A stretch of 64,000 nucleotides of DNA from Vibrio sp. SCSIO 43135 (GCF_023716665.1 NZ_CP071859.1:1178001-1242000); one strand, 5' to 3'; shown: positions 37,646 to 46,942, numbered from the stretch's first letter. The notes: generated from the sequence alone by a model not told the origin. Program-made: numbers and translations.

Positions 37646-38203
37646 TTACTTAGCAAAGTTTACGATTGGGAAACACTTGAAGAAGCCGTTGTCCGCACAG
37701 TTAATCAGACCGATTTGCACGCCTTCGATTTTCGCTGTTTTGTTGAATACACCAACTTGAACTGTAGATGTTTCAGAAAGGTTAGCCGCACCTAGATCGA
37801 ATAGAGTGTTACCTTCTGAGTAGTTTACAAAACTGAAGTTTGCACCTTTAACGTCGTTTGTTACGTTTACTGCACCGAAGTTAGCACCTGTTGTTAGGCC
37901 TGTGTTCCAGTTGAAGAAACCGAAAGAAGCACCTGTCATGCTGTTGTTTACTTTTGACGCACCAAAGATACCGAAGTTAACACCTGTTGTGTTGTTTGTT
38001 TCTGAAAGACCGATAACTGCTAGGTCGACACCTTTTAGCTCATCTACTTTACCGTAGAGTGCTGCAACACGAACACCGCCTACGGCGTTTTCGTCTGGTG
38101 CATTAAAGTTGTCGATTGAAGAGAACATTACAGGCGTTGAAGCGAAAGCAACTGAAGAAGACATAGCAGCCGCGACTGCTAGTGTAGTAAGAACTTTTTT
38201 CAT
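37646..38203 (-). CDS. Exported repeat protein (LA_2272-like surface repeats)
   Basis: 185 aa with a signal peptide (MKKVLTTLAVAAAMSSSVAFA). The mature part is a run of about seven units of roughly 16-20 residues with a G-x-x-F-G-x-x-N pattern: GVNFGIFGA, GASFGFFNW, GANFGAVNV, GANFSFVNY, VQVGVFN, VQIGLIN. This looks like a beta-solenoid or beta-strand repeat found in secreted and surface proteins. Two Cys near the end (INCADNGFFKCF) may pair. Role unknown. It is a single gene convergent with metE. Naming of the repeat family is from memory. Confidence 0.7.
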   Translation of the reverse strand: MKKVLTTLAVAAAMSSSVAFASTPVMFSSIDNFNAPDENAVGGVRVAALYGKVDELKGVDLAVIGLSETNNTTGVNFGIFGASKVNNSMTGASFGFFNWNTGLTTGANFGAVNVTNDVKGANFSFVNYSEGNTLFDLGAANLSETSTVQVGVFNKTAKIEGVQIGLINCADNGFFKCFPIVNFAK

Positions 38204-38353
38204 AATAACTCCATCTTAAGGTAATGTGCTGAAAAGGACGAACAATTCCATATGTACAAATATATAAAAAGTTCTTCAGCATCAAGACGCTAAATATATG
38301 TAGCTAAGCAGCAATATGCAATAGGTTCACTGTCTGAGTTGTGTAAACTCAAT

Positions 38354-38381
38354 AAAAAATGCCCCGTGTGGGGCATTTTTT
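38354..38381 (-). terminator. aspS operon terminator
   Basis: Perfect 12-bp stem AAAAAATGCCCC / GGGGCATTTTTT with GTGT loop. The right arm runs 2 bases into the aspS stop codon. Confidence 0.85.
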
Positions 38382-38766
38382 ATTGGCTACAAGTTTTCTG
38401 GTCGATGAATTCGTCGATCATCAATTGACCGCGACTATTTCGCATCTTGATCCGGTAGCTGATGCCGACATCAAGGTTATCTTTCACATCAGGATTATTG
38501 CAGTAACTATTGACGCTCATTTTCATGACTTCTTGTACTGGTTTTGCCCCTTTTGCGTCATCGTTATATACCATCATAATTTCAATGGTAGTGCCTTTCG
38601 AGTTGGCACGCATGATGGACAGTGGCCCATGTTCCAGAGGAAGTTCTGAATTGAGCAAGTTTGCACGATTGTTGGCAATCAATTCGAGCTGACGTTTCTG
38701 CTCGGCATTGGAAGAACAACCTGCAAGTAGGGCGATAAAAAGTAGTGAAGAGAAAACCTTTTTCAT
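38380..38766 (-). CDS. aspS: Type II secretion pilotin AspS-like lipoprotein
   Basis: 128 aa from the ATG at 38766; the in-frame sequence before it overlaps yciI and is not a signal. Lipobox LLAGCSSN places the acylated Cys near residue 17, so it is an outer-membrane lipoprotein candidate. The mature part has two Cys (YCNN and the C-terminal TCSQ) that can form the disulfide of the GspS/AspS fold. V. cholerae AspS, which carries the secretin EpsD to the outer membrane, is encoded next to metE, and the same setting is seen here. Other epsilon genes are not in this window. It is co-transcribed with yciI (1-bp gap). Confidence 0.68.
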   Translation of the reverse strand: MKKVFSSLLFIALLAGCSSNAEQKRQLELIANNRANLLNSELPLEHGPLSIMRANSKGTTIEIMMVYNDDAKGAKPVQEVMKMSVNSYCNNPDVKDNLDVGISYRIKMRNSRGQLMIDEFIDQKTCSQ

Positions 38767-38767
38767 A

Positions 38768-39064
38768 TCAGAATACTTTCTTAAATGGCTTAACAATAAC
38801 GTTTTGGTAAACGCCGGCTTCGATGTACGGATCTGCATCGGCCCACGCTTGTGCATCTTCTAATGAGTTGAACTCTGCGATAACTGTTGAGCCAGTGAAA
38901 CCTGCTTCGCCTGGATTGTCAGAATCAATCGCTGGCATAGGCCCAGCGGTTAGAAGGCGACCTTCATCTTGAAGTTCTTGTAAGCGAGCTAAGTGCTGGG
39001 GTCTTACACTCAAGCGCTGTTCTAACGAGTTTTCTACGTCTTGAGAGAAGATTACGTACCACAT
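38768..39064 (-). CDS. yciI: YciI-family protein
   Basis: 98 aa, the family's normal length. Starts [17 protein letters not shown], with the conserved [13 protein letters not shown]is and the Asp in [18 protein letters not shown] that form the proposed active site of YciI-like ferredoxin-fold proteins. Biological role uncertain. It is the first gene of a unit with aspS (stop and ATG 1 bp apart). Confidence 0.9.
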   Translation of the reverse strand: MWYVIFSQDVENSLEQRLSVRPQHLARLQELQDEGRLLTAGPMPAIDSDNPGEAGFTGSTVIAEFNSLEDAQAWADADPYIEAGVYQNVIVKPFKKVF

Positions 39065-39142
39065 ATGTGTATGTCCTTATTATTGAGTCACGTTAAGCAA
39101 TTAAAGTAACAGATTTGTACGGACTGATGTTAGAACTTAATG

Positions 39143-39538
39143 TCAATTTTTGATTGGACGTGGCTTACCATCACTATCCACTGCGACATAGTGGAAGGTC
39201 GCTTCACAGACTTGGAATCGTTCACCTACGCCATCTTCTTTTACAGGTTTTACCCACACTTCAAGGTTAATGGACATGGAGGTGCGACCTATTTTGGTAC
39301 ATTCACCATAGCAACATACGACGTCGCCTACTTTTACAGGCTTTTTAAAGGCGATGCTAGACACTGATACTGTGACGATCCTGCCGCTTGAAATCTCCTT
39401 CGCTAATATCCCACCAGCCAAATCGAGCTGAGACATGATCCAGCCACCGAAAATATCGCCATTAGCGTTAGTATCTGCTGGCATTGCTAGGGTTCTGAGC
39501 AAAAGTTGCCCTTTAGGAGAAGTAATTTCTTGATTCAT
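39143..39538 (-). CDS. yciA: Acyl-CoA thioesterase YciA
   Basis: 131 aa from the ATG at 39538 (MNQEITSPKG). A longer in-frame start at 39562 would run up to the base of the yciB terminator, so it is rejected. Hotdog fold with NANGDIFGGWIMSQLDLAGG, which holds the catalytic Asp, and VTVSVSSIAFKKPVKVGD. YciA hydrolyses a broad range of acyl-CoAs. It lies downstream of yciB, as in E. coli, but a terminator hairpin separates them here. Confidence 0.9.
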   Translation of the reverse strand: MNQEITSPKGQLLLRTLAMPADTNANGDIFGGWIMSQLDLAGGILAKEISSGRIVTVSVSSIAFKKPVKVGDVVCCYGECTKIGRTSMSINLEVWVKPVKEDGVGERFQVCEATFHYVAVDSDGKPRPIKN

Positions 39539-39562
39539 GATTTCGACATCCACAACAAACAA

Positions 39563-39587
39563 AACAGCGACCGCTAGGGTCGCTGTT
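39563..39587 (-). terminator. yciB terminator
   Basis: Perfect 10-bp stem AACAGCGACC / GGTCGCTGTT with a 5-base loop; leftward transcripts end in GTTTTGTTTG, a broken U-run. Confidence 0.75.
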
Positions 39588-39623
39588 AATCAAAGCGTCA
39601 TTATATCAAAACTGGTTTCAATT

Positions 39624-40169
39624 TCACTCGGTGGAGCCGTTTTTCTCTTTAGGCAGGTGCTTGTAGATATAAACCCCTGTCAGGAATGTAAAACCGAACG
39701 TAGCGGCAAGTAGGCCAAACACTTTGAAGTTAACCCAAACATCAAGAGGCCAGGAAAAAGCGATGTAGATATTTAATCCAGCGCACAGCGAGAAGAAAGC
39801 CACCCATGCCCAGTTTATTTTGGCCCAAGCGTGATCGGGTAGGGAGATTTCCTTGCCTAGCATTCCTTTTATTGCAGAGCGCCCCATTAGATGGCTAACA
39901 GCCAGACCAATGGCGAAAATGGCGTATACAATAGTGACTTTCCACTTAATGAAGTTCTCATCGTGCAGGAAGATAGTCATTCCACCGAATGCAGCAACCA
40001 TTAAGAACGTGATGACTTGCATCTTTTCGACTTTCTTAAACAGAGCATACGTCAATGCAATTTGAATCGCGGAAGCAACGATAAGAGCACCAGTAGCAAC
40101 GTATATGTCGTACATCTTGTAGAGTGCGAAGAAAATGATTAGCGGGATAAAGTCGAGAAGTTGCTTCAT
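39624..40169 (-). CDS. yciB: Septation protein A / intracellular septation protein YciB
   Basis: 181 aa with five or six membrane helices. Starts [30 protein letters not shown], the conserved opening, and carries the family's PLxWxF-type segment [21 protein letters not shown]. YciB is an inner-membrane protein tied to cell-envelope integrity and cell division in enterics and to septation in Shigella. Sequence match to the family is clear; the mechanism is not known. Confidence 0.92.
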   Translation of the reverse strand: MKQLLDFIPLIIFFALYKMYDIYVATGALIVASAIQIALTYALFKKVEKMQVITFLMVAAFGGMTIFLHDENFIKWKVTIVYAIFAIGLAVSHLMGRSAIKGMLGKEISLPDHAWAKINWAWVAFFSLCAGLNIYIAFSWPLDVWVNFKVFGLLAATFGFTFLTGVYIYKHLPKEKNGSTE

Positions 40170-40230
40170 GTTATGTGGGAAGGTCTTAAATCAATTTGCT
40201 TTAGTCTAACCAATGTGAGTTGATTGCAAA

Positions 40231-40266
40231 ACAGCTGGAGAAGGATTGTTCATGTTCTCCAGCTGT
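40231..40266 (-). terminator. Terminator after the 81-residue gene
   Basis: Perfect 12-bp stem ACAGCTGGAGAA / TTCTCCAGCTGT around a 12-base loop, with four A's on the left giving a short U-run for leftward transcripts. Confidence 0.75.
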
Positions 40267-40271
40267 GGAGG

Positions 40272-40517
40272 TTAATATTCTTGAGACTCTAGTTTAGGTA
40301 TTTGCCCTTTAAAGTCTTCAAGGTAGCCCTCGTTTCTTAGGTTGTCGACGGTGTTTATGAGCTCATCGTTACTCATTGCAAAACAACTCGATTTTCCTGT
40401 CATTAACGCCAAATATTCATGGTATTCCATCTCGGTAAAATGGCCTATGCGGTCAACGAGCAGCGATTTAATACCGTGGTGAATCAACCCATAGTATGTA
40501 TGTCTTTGAACTTCCAT
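40272..40517 (-). CDS. Small conserved-looking protein, unknown
   Basis: 81 aa, acidic, soluble, with one Cys, and a His- and Tyr-rich N-terminal third (RHTYYGLIHHGIK). Helical pattern throughout (DELINTVDNLRNEGYLEDF). GGAG precedes the ATG at about 6-9 bp and a clean terminator follows, so it is probably real. I cannot assign a family. It sits downstream of luxN with a 109-bp gap. Confidence 0.65.
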   Translation of the reverse strand: MEVQRHTYYGLIHHGIKSLLVDRIGHFTEMEYHEYLALMTGKSSCFAMSNDELINTVDNLRNEGYLEDFKGQIPKLESQEY

Positions 40518-40626
40518 GACACGTACTCCTATCCATCTCAGCAGCCAAAATACTGCCGCTTAATACTGATACGAGAGAAAAGCATAAACAGTGCCATTTT
40601 TTGTGAACTGCCCATAGGTGAATGAG

Positions 40627-43176
40627 TTAGTGTACCGTTTGTTGTTGGGCCTTCTGAGCGAGTAGGTGAGTAATCATTGACTCTAGTGCTTGTTTTGTCG
40701 TGGGTTTTTCTAGGCGGCCGTCCATAAGTTGATCGATGCGGTTTAAATCATACGTAGAAGATTCTCCTGATAAAGCGACGATCGGCGTAGTCGGGGATAT
40801 ATCCTTAATTAACTCACTTGCCTCGAATCCATTCATTTTGGGCATCTGTATATCCATCAATACCAAATCAACGTCATTCGAACGAAAAACACTGACAGCT
40901 GTTTCGCCGTTATTGGCTTGAATAACATTGATATCCAATTGCTCTAGGTAGATTTTCACTAGTGCTCGCTGAACCTCTTTATCATCGACGATCAGGATTG
41001 TCTTTTTAGTGACATCGACAGCAGTTGTACTGTCTACAGGGGCCGGCTCTGAGAAGCTGCTATGGAGTGCGTATCTATCCGGCGAAGCAGTAGAAGGGAT
41101 TGGTGGAGAAATGGTTGAACCAATTGATACAACAGGAAAATATAACTGGAACTCGGTGAACTCGTCGAGCTCGGATATGCATTCAATCCTGCCACCAAAT
41201 GCTTCCATCACGCGTTGGCAATAGCCCAAACCTAGGCCGCTACCACCGCTCTTGTTGTGCGTAAAAAAGTCGTCGAAGATCTTGTATCTAAGGGTTGGCT
41301 CGATGCCTGGGCCCGTATCATGGAACAGGATGCAGTTCTCATGATCGCCCTTTTGCAGTGTTATTTCAATTTGACTGTCAGGATAAGAGTCGAAATAGTA
41401 AATCGCATTTCTTAGCAAATTGAATACGACAAAGCTAAAGAGCGTGTCGTTAATGTTAGCGATAAAATCGTCACTGTCAGTAAAGTGAACCCGCTGGCGA
41501 ACTTGTTCATTCTCGAATCCATAACGGCCTAAAGCCGTAGAAAGGGCATACGAAATAGAGTTAGGTGACGCGGGTTCTTGCTGTAGTGAAGAATCGCTGA
41601 CTTCTCGTAGAATGATATCGATGAGCTGTCGCCCTCTTAGGATCGCGGCACTGCCTTTATCTATCGAGCCCAAAATGCTTTGGAGCGAATCCCCGCTGGT
41701 GACTTGTTGCTTTAAATGTTCGAACTGCAATTGTACTTGAGCTAATGGGTTGCGCATTTCATGGGCAATTGAATTAGCGAGAGCTTGGGATTGAGACACT
41801 TTTCGGTCTGCGTTGATATAGCTTTGTACTTTTGAAAAAACCTGCTGGAGTGCACTGATCTCCTCATTAGAAAATAGTGAGCCATCTTTTTTATGCGGTG
41901 AGACGAGCAGATGAGACACGGTAGAGTCGTGGTCGTAAAGCGGCAACACCAGTGCCGTATTACTTGAGTGCATTTTTGTATGCAACTCACTCAACCTTTC
42001 ATCAATACTGGATTTAGAATCGCTCAGTTCATTAGCGATTTCATCTACGATGAGAATCGATTTTTTTGAAGATAGGTAGTTTGCGTAAGCGACATCTTGA
42101 TAGTTGTTAGTGACCAACTGTAATTTTTCCTGTGGGATATTTAACAGTTCGGCAAGCTTCTCTATCGCGTTGCGAGTGGAATGTTGAAAGTCACGCTCTA
42201 GAGCAAGAATTTGTTCGACTGGGGTATATGGAGAACCATAGAGGACACGGGCTATCACGCGTTTAACTATATAGGAAACCTTCGCCCAACTCAGACCGAC
42301 TAAGATGCACAGCGCTGCCGCTAAAATCATCTCGTTATATGAGCTAAACATAAGAGTGACTGACGAAAGTGGTAATGCAAACACAGCACTGGTTCCAATG
42401 ACTGACAGTGCAATAAAAGCGATGTACTTTGAACTGTAAAAGCGCGAGGTGAGCAAAGCATAGCCGACAAAGAACATTTCGCTGATCGATAGTGCTGGTG
42501 GCAGCCAAGTTAACGAAAAGTCATTTAATATATAGGTAAAGCCTAATTGAATGATAGCGGTTGATACCATGAAAATTGCGATACCAGCAATCATGTAGTT
42601 GATCTTAGTTTGACCTAAGCGACTCGATGCTTTTCTAAGATAGAGCAAATTGATAAAAGTGAGAACGACCAGAGAAATAAGGACAGAGAAAAAGCCTTTT
42701 GTGTAAGGACCAAACTCGATAATGAACTGACTTGGCGCTGTGACAGTGACATCGATGATAGTTAACCCTGGTACGAAGTTGACCACAGTGGCAAACGCCG
42801 TAAAACATGCGAGGACTGCGTATTGCCATTTCGGAGTCGGTTTCCTAGAAATACTAGCTCGAAGCCGACACGAGAATACGTATGCTGCAGCAAATGCAAT
42901 ATAAGCGGAAATGTTGGCGAAAATGGCCATGATGGTAGCGACTTCATTGGAGTAAAGCGGCAAAAAACCAGTATGGAAATACGCATTACTCAGGATCCAA
43001 AAAAATAACCCGATGGTGTAGATGATATAAAACGTGTAGTCGCCGATGCTTTTTGATCCCCTGTTGGAATAGAGGGAACGACAAAAGAAAGATACCCATG
43101 TCAGCACCAAGCAAGACGCTAGCATTAATATAATGGCTTTAGGGTACAGCATGTGTGTGATAAGGGATTCAGTCAT
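40627..43176 (-). CDS. luxN: LuxN, hybrid sensor kinase for 3-hydroxybutanoyl-homoserine lactone
   Basis: 849 aa, the same length as V. harveyi LuxN. About nine membrane helices fill residues 1-310, with LuxN-like stretches SNAYFHTGFLP, PSQFIIEFGPYTKG and SLTWLPPALSISEM that form the autoinducer region. The kinase follows, with phospho-acceptor His472 in SIAHEMRNPLAQVQ, then NLLRNAIYYFDSYPDSQI, DTGPGIE, GGSGLGLGYC, and a receiver with VDDKEVQ and acceptor Asp775 in LVLMDIQMP. It relays phosphate to LuxU and LuxO at low cell density. It starts directly after the luxM TAG. Confidence 0.93.
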   Translation of the reverse strand: MTESLITHMLYPKAIILMLASCLVLTWVSFFCRSLYSNRGSKSIGDYTFYIIYTIGLFFWILSNAYFHTGFLPLYSNEVATIMAIFANISAYIAFAAAYVFSCRLRASISRKPTPKWQYAVLACFTAFATVVNFVPGLTIIDVTVTAPSQFIIEFGPYTKGFFSVLISLVVLTFINLLYLRKASSRLGQTKINYMIAGIAIFMVSTAIIQLGFTYILNDFSLTWLPPALSISEMFFVGYALLTSRFYSSKYIAFIALSVIGTSAVFALPLSSVTLMFSSYNEMILAAALCILVGLSWAKVSYIVKRVIARVLYGSPYTPVEQILALERDFQHSTRNAIEKLAELLNIPQEKLQLVTNNYQDVAYANYLSSKKSILIVDEIANELSDSKSSIDERLSELHTKMHSSNTALVLPLYDHDSTVSHLLVSPHKKDGSLFSNEEISALQQVFSKVQSYINADRKVSQSQALANSIAHEMRNPLAQVQLQFEHLKQQVTSGDSLQSILGSIDKGSAAILRGRQLIDIILREVSDSSLQQEPASPNSISYALSTALGRYGFENEQVRQRVHFTDSDDFIANINDTLFSFVVFNLLRNAIYYFDSYPDSQIEITLQKGDHENCILFHDTGPGIEPTLRYKIFDDFFTHNKSGGSGLGLGYCQRVMEAFGGRIECISELDEFTEFQLYFPVVSIGSTISPPIPSTASPDRYALHSSFSEPAPVDSTTAVDVTKKTILIVDDKEVQRALVKIYLEQLDINVIQANNGETAVSVFRSNDVDLVLMDIQMPKMNGFEASELIKDISPTTPIVALSGESSTYDLNRIDQLMDGRLEKPTTKQALESMITHLLAQKAQQQTVH

Positions 43177-44352
43177 CTAATCTGTCTCAAGTTTATCTTT
43201 TCCAATGATAACTCTTTGTTTATATTCACGAAAGCACACACTATCTAGTTCTTTTCTCAAGTTAGGTATCACCCAAACGCCTTTGTATGTGTATCTGCCC
43301 GTGTCGTTGAGGTCTTTCCGGCTCGTGTGAAAGTATCCATTGAGTTGCAGCGTGTTGTAGAAACGAATCATCCACGGCTGTTCAATAATCGTAAACGTCA
43401 GTCTGTAGCCCTGTTTGTCTAGGTACTGCATGATATGTTTCTGAGCTAGATATAAATAGAACGCACACTGTTGCATATTTCCGCTCACAGTGAGACGTAA
43501 AACTTCACAAATCTTGTCGGTTTTATGAAGACTATCCCAAAAGTGTTTTTCAAAGTTTTTTGCCGACTCCAATCTTGGCTTGAAATCCGGTTGAAGTACT
43601 TCTGAATCGATGTATTTTTTTTCGAAAGATTCAGGTAGGCATAACTGCCAGTTATCTGGCTTGAAAAAGGGTGTGAAATAGAGCCACTGTGAAGAATCAC
43701 TCCAACCCTGAATCTTGGCTGAAGAGACAATCACCGGGTGTGTTAGCGAATCAGGTTGGTACTCGAGTATAAAGTGGCACCCTGTTCGAGAAAGGTCTAA
43801 GGTTGCCAGCATCTCATACCATTTCAATTCAGCGACAAAAGTACAAAGATTAATTAGTGATATAGCATCGTTAAGCGCTAAAGGCGCGCAGTGATGGCGG
43901 GTGAAGTATTGGCGCTGAGACGTTTCGATTTTGGGGATAACTTGCGAAGTGTAGCTTTCTTCGTTGCTCGGGAACGGGATACTAAGATCGTGAAGTTCTT
44001 TGGCGGGGTTTTGAGATTTAATTTTATAGATTTCGTATTCGCACCAAAATGCTGCCCAATTTCCAAAGCATGTTGTTGCCAGTTGCTCAAGCAATAAATA
44101 TTCGACCGGCCAATGGTCAATTTTTCGAAGTTTCGCGCTTTGGAAAGCTTCTGTTTCTACGATACCTGCGATATTGAAGTTTTTGGTGTAGGGAGCTATT
44201 TGATAGGTGATCTCTACTCGTGCTTGAAGAATTGTGGAGAAAATATCTTTAGGCAACCAATCTATAACCGGTTCTATTAAGGAGAGAACTTTCTCAGCAT
44301 CTAATGCATGGGACTCATTCAGAATTTTATTAAGCGCCGCCTCAATACTCAT
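43177..44352 (-). CDS. luxM: LuxM-type acyl-homoserine lactone synthase
   Basis: 391 aa from the ATG at 44352, with TAAGTGA 5 bp upstream; a GTG three codons earlier is in frame. The LuxM/AinS family makes acyl-HSL from S-adenosylmethionine and acyl-ACP or acyl-CoA and is unrelated to LuxI. Shared stretches include YQIAPYTKNF, WPVEYLLLEQLATTCFGNWAAFW, KLHD-like ELHDLSIPF and SQRQYFTRHHCAPL, all family-typical. By analogy with V. harveyi, the product is 3-hydroxybutanoyl-HSL (HAI-1), but acyl chain cannot be read from sequence. Its TAG abuts the luxN ATG, so signal and receptor are coupled. Confidence 0.9.
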   Translation of the reverse strand: MSIEAALNKILNESHALDAEKVLSLIEPVIDWLPKDIFSTILQARVEITYQIAPYTKNFNIAGIVETEAFQSAKLRKIDHWPVEYLLLEQLATTCFGNWAAFWCEYEIYKIKSQNPAKELHDLSIPFPSNEESYTSQVIPKIETSQRQYFTRHHCAPLALNDAISLINLCTFVAELKWYEMLATLDLSRTGCHFILEYQPDSLTHPVIVSSAKIQGWSDSSQWLYFTPFFKPDNWQLCLPESFEKKYIDSEVLQPDFKPRLESAKNFEKHFWDSLHKTDKICEVLRLTVSGNMQQCAFYLYLAQKHIMQYLDKQGYRLTFTIIEQPWMIRFYNTLQLNGYFHTSRKDLNDTGRYTYKGVWVIPNLRKELDSVCFREYKQRVIIGKDKLETD

Positions 44353-44491
44353 ATGATTCACTTACGGTAATTCTTTATGAACTTATGATTCAGAATGTGA
44401 ATCTAAATAGCGTAATATGTCCATAGTATCAATTGAATCAATTAGTTTCATATTGAATGTTACGGAGTGTGTCGAAGTTCTCGAACAAAAA

Positions 44492-44516
44492 AAAGGGCCA
44501 CTTCAAGTAGCCCTTT
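44492..44516 (-). terminator. Symporter gene terminator
   Basis: Stem AAAGGGC / GCCCTTT extended by ACTT/AAGT near the loop; nine A's on the left give a strong U-run for the minus strand. It also insulates luxM. Confidence 0.85.
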
Positions 44517-44537
44517 AATATTGTGTGGTTAATGGTT

Positions 44538-45800
44538 TTATGCTTGCTGACTCTTAAGTTCTGCTTCTGATTTAGCTTCTTCTTCAACAAGTGAATCTAC
44601 AATCACAGCACATGCAGCATCGCCAGTAATGTTCAGCGCAGTACGAATCATATCGAAGATACGGTCCAGAGCGAACAGAAGTGGTAGGCCTTCAATTGGA
44701 ATACCCGCTGCAAGAAGAACGGCTACAACAAGGAATGATGGGCCAGGGACACCAGCTTGACCAACGGCACCTAGTGTAGAAGTCACAATGATTGCAATGT
44801 ATGCACCCATCGAAAGATCGATGTTGAATAGCTGCGCAAAGAAGATAGCAACTAGGCCGTAGTAAATTGCGTTACCCGACATGTTAATCGTTGCGCCCAG
44901 TGGCAGAACGAACGATGCCGTAGAGTTACGAACACCCAGTTCATTTTCAACCGTATCCATTGTTACAGGCAGCGTTGCCATTGAAGATGCAGTAGAAAGA
45001 GCAACAGCTTGTGGCTTTTTCATTGCTACTAAGAACTTCTTAGCAGAGGTTTTAGTAAACAGTTGGATCATCAGTGGGTAAGCGACAAAACCAAAAATCA
45101 AGATAGCAGCAATGTAAACAACGAATAGCTTGAATACCACCATAAGGGCGCCGAAGCCGAATGTACCAACGGCTTCCGCCATCAGACCAAATACCCCAAT
45201 TGGTGCGATGATCATGACTTTGTTGATCATCCAAACCATGGCGTCAACAATGGCGTTTACACCGTTAATGATTGGCTCTCGTTTCTCTTTCGCTTGTTTG
45301 GAAATTGCGATACCAAAGAAAAGACAGAATACTAGGATTTGTAGGATGTTCGCTTCGTTAAGAGACTGGAAAACGTTAGTTGGGATCATACCTGTAATGG
45401 TTGCCCAAAAAGTAGGAAGCTCACCTTTTGCCGCATATTCAGAAGAGAACATGCCTTCGACACCTGAAACGTCGATGCCCATACCTGGTTTAAAGACTTC
45501 ACCCATGATCAGAGCAAGCGCTACGGCTAGCGCAGATGTAAGGGCAAAGTAGCCTAGCGTTACAACGCCAACTTTACCTGCTGATTGGCTGTTACCTAGG
45601 CCAGCGGCACCGGATATCAGCGCAACGGCAACCAGAGGAATCACTAGCATCTTGATTAGGTTGATAAAAATCGCACCTAGAGGAGCGAACATAGCGGCGG
45701 TTGGACCCATGAAAGCACCGACGGCAGTACCGATAATCATGGCAATAACAACTTGGACACCGATGTTGCCCATTAAACTCTTTTCTTTTAACACTTCCAT
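44538..45800 (-). CDS. Dicarboxylate/amino acid:cation symporter (DAACS family)
   Basis: 420 aa from the ATG at 45800 (MEVLKEKSLMG), preceded by AGAGG; in-frame codons further upstream have no RBS. GltP/DctA fold: eight helices plus two hairpins, with SMATLPVTMDTVENELG in HP1/TM7 and VGQAGVPGPSF in HP2. The canonical sodium- and substrate-binding NMDGT motif of TM7 reads NMSGN, so coupling ion or substrate may differ from glutamate or dicarboxylate carriers. Substrate not determined. A LacI/PurR-like palindrome lies 164 bp upstream. Confidence 0.85.
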   Translation of the reverse strand: MEVLKEKSLMGNIGVQVVIAMIIGTAVGAFMGPTAAMFAPLGAIFINLIKMLVIPLVAVALISGAAGLGNSQSAGKVGVVTLGYFALTSALAVALALIMGEVFKPGMGIDVSGVEGMFSSEYAAKGELPTFWATITGMIPTNVFQSLNEANILQILVFCLFFGIAISKQAKEKREPIINGVNAIVDAMVWMINKVMIIAPIGVFGLMAEAVGTFGFGALMVVFKLFVVYIAAILIFGFVAYPLMIQLFTKTSAKKFLVAMKKPQAVALSTASSMATLPVTMDTVENELGVRNSTASFVLPLGATINMSGNAIYYGLVAIFFAQLFNIDLSMGAYIAIIVTSTLGAVGQAGVPGPSFLVVAVLLAAGIPIEGLPLLFALDRIFDMIRTALNITGDAACAVIVDSLVEEEAKSEAELKSQQA

Positions 45801-45963
45801 AACCTCTGTGCTAATAAATTGTAAAAATCCAGCATTACAACCTAAATAATGTAATTTACTTAGATAATAATTCGATCTGTTTTTACACTTGTTTCTCGCT
45901 ATTAGCAATACAGCAACGGGAGTTTAGTTCGGTTTTTATTGACGTGTGATAGTTTTCTATACA

Positions 45964-45981
45964 ATAGCAAACGTTTGCTAT
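45964..45981. promoter_or_regulatory. PurR/LacI-family-type operator ATAGCAAACGTTTGCTAT
   Basis: A perfect 18-bp palindrome. Its inner 12 bases GCAAACGTTTGC equal the core of the PurR box (ACGCAAACGTTTGCGT), and this core is also shared by other LacI-family sites. It lies 164 bp upstream of the symporter ATG and downstream of trpA, so the symporter is the probable target. Confidence 0.65.
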
Positions 45982-46065
45982 CTGTGTGTGAAATAGTTTG
46001 GGTGGTTTTATAGTTTTTGTGATTGTTTAGAAGGGTGGAAGCTAGGATTTTAAATGTTAAAAAAA

Positions 46066-46100
46066 AGATCGATTTCTTTGCAAGTGTAAGAAATCGATCT
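46066..46100 (-). terminator. trp operon terminator
   Basis: Perfect 13-bp stem AGATCGATTTCTT / AAGAAATCGATCT around a 9-base loop, with eight A's plus TT on the left for a minus-strand U-run, 36 bp after trpA. Confidence 0.9.
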
Positions 46101-46135
46101 CATACAGTCCCAGTTTATATTACTGTACGACTGCC

Positions 46136-46942
46136 TTATTTTTCCGTTGCAGCTTTCATTGCTGAAACGAACTCACCCAGCTTATCGAGCATGATTTGTG
46201 GTTGCTCTACATTAGCTTCGATGATTTTCACTACTGCCGAACCAGAAATTGCGCCAGCGGCACCCGCTTCTAGTGCTTGTTTTACCTGTGCTGGTTCGGA
46301 GATACCAAAGCCAAGCAAAGCTGGCGGCGCATCGAATTGGTTCAGCTTATCGAGCATGTGACCAACTGGCATGTTTGCTTTGGTTTCCGCGCCAGTAACA
46401 CCTGCACGAGAAAGTAGGTAAGTGTAGCCACCACCCAATTCTGAAACCTGCTTGAGCGTTTCATCGCTTGCCGTTGGTGGGGCGATGAAGATTGGGTGAA
46501 TACCAAACTTCTCTGCTGCGGTAACAAACTCTGCGCTTTCGTTAGTTGGCACATCTGCAATCAAAACAGAATCGATGCCTGCGTTTGCACAGCGCTCGTA
46601 GAAATGTTCGATACCACGAGAGTAAACTAGGTTCGCATACATCAGAAGACCAATAGGAAGGTCTGGGTATTTAGCGCGGATCTTACCTATTTGCTCGAAA
46701 CAGATATCTGGAGTTGCACCTGAGTCTAAAGCTCGAATGTTAGCACCCTGAATAGTTGGGCCATCAGCAAGTGGATCTGAGAATGGAATGCCGAGTTCAA
46801 GTGCATCTGCACCCGACTCAACCAAGGTTTCCATAATTTTGTATGATTGCTCAGCGTTTGGATCGCAAACCGTCACGAAGGGTACAAATGCGCCTTGGTT
46901 TTTCTCGTTTAGACGCGCAAACATCTTCTCATAACGACTCAT
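46136..46942 (-). CDS. trpA: Tryptophan synthase alpha subunit
   Basis: 268 aa. TIM barrel with catalytic Glu in [19 protein letters not shown] (Glu and Asp of the indole glycerol phosphate site) and GFGISEP and GAISGSAVV phosphate-binding loops. Cleaves indole-3-glycerol phosphate, passing indole to TrpB. The ATG overlaps the trpB stop by one base (TAATG), and GGAGCAAT upstream serves as RBS. Confidence 0.97.
   Translation of the reverse strand: MSRYEKMFARLNEKNQGAFVPFVTVCDPNAEQSYKIMETLVESGADALELGIPFSDPLADGPTIQGANIRALDSGATPDICFEQIGKIRAKYPDLPIGLLMYANLVYSRGIEHFYERCANAGIDSVLIADVPTNESAEFVTAAEKFGIHPIFIAPPTASDETLKQVSELGGGYTYLLSRAGVTGAETKANMPVGHMLDKLNQFDAPPALLGFGISEPAQVKQALEAGAAGAISGSAVVKIIEANVEQPQIMLDKLGEFVSAMKAATEK

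Larger units (their letters stand above)
45801..46135. other. Gap between trpA and the symporter gene
   Basis: 335 bases with no gene. It holds the trp operon terminator (46066-46100), an 18-bp perfect palindrome (45964-45981), and AT-rich DNA in front of the symporter start. Confidence 0.7.

Noticed and set aside
45130..45552. 140-codon open frame on the plus strand
   Set aside because: Opposite the symporter gene; the apparent protein reflects the complement of a membrane protein.
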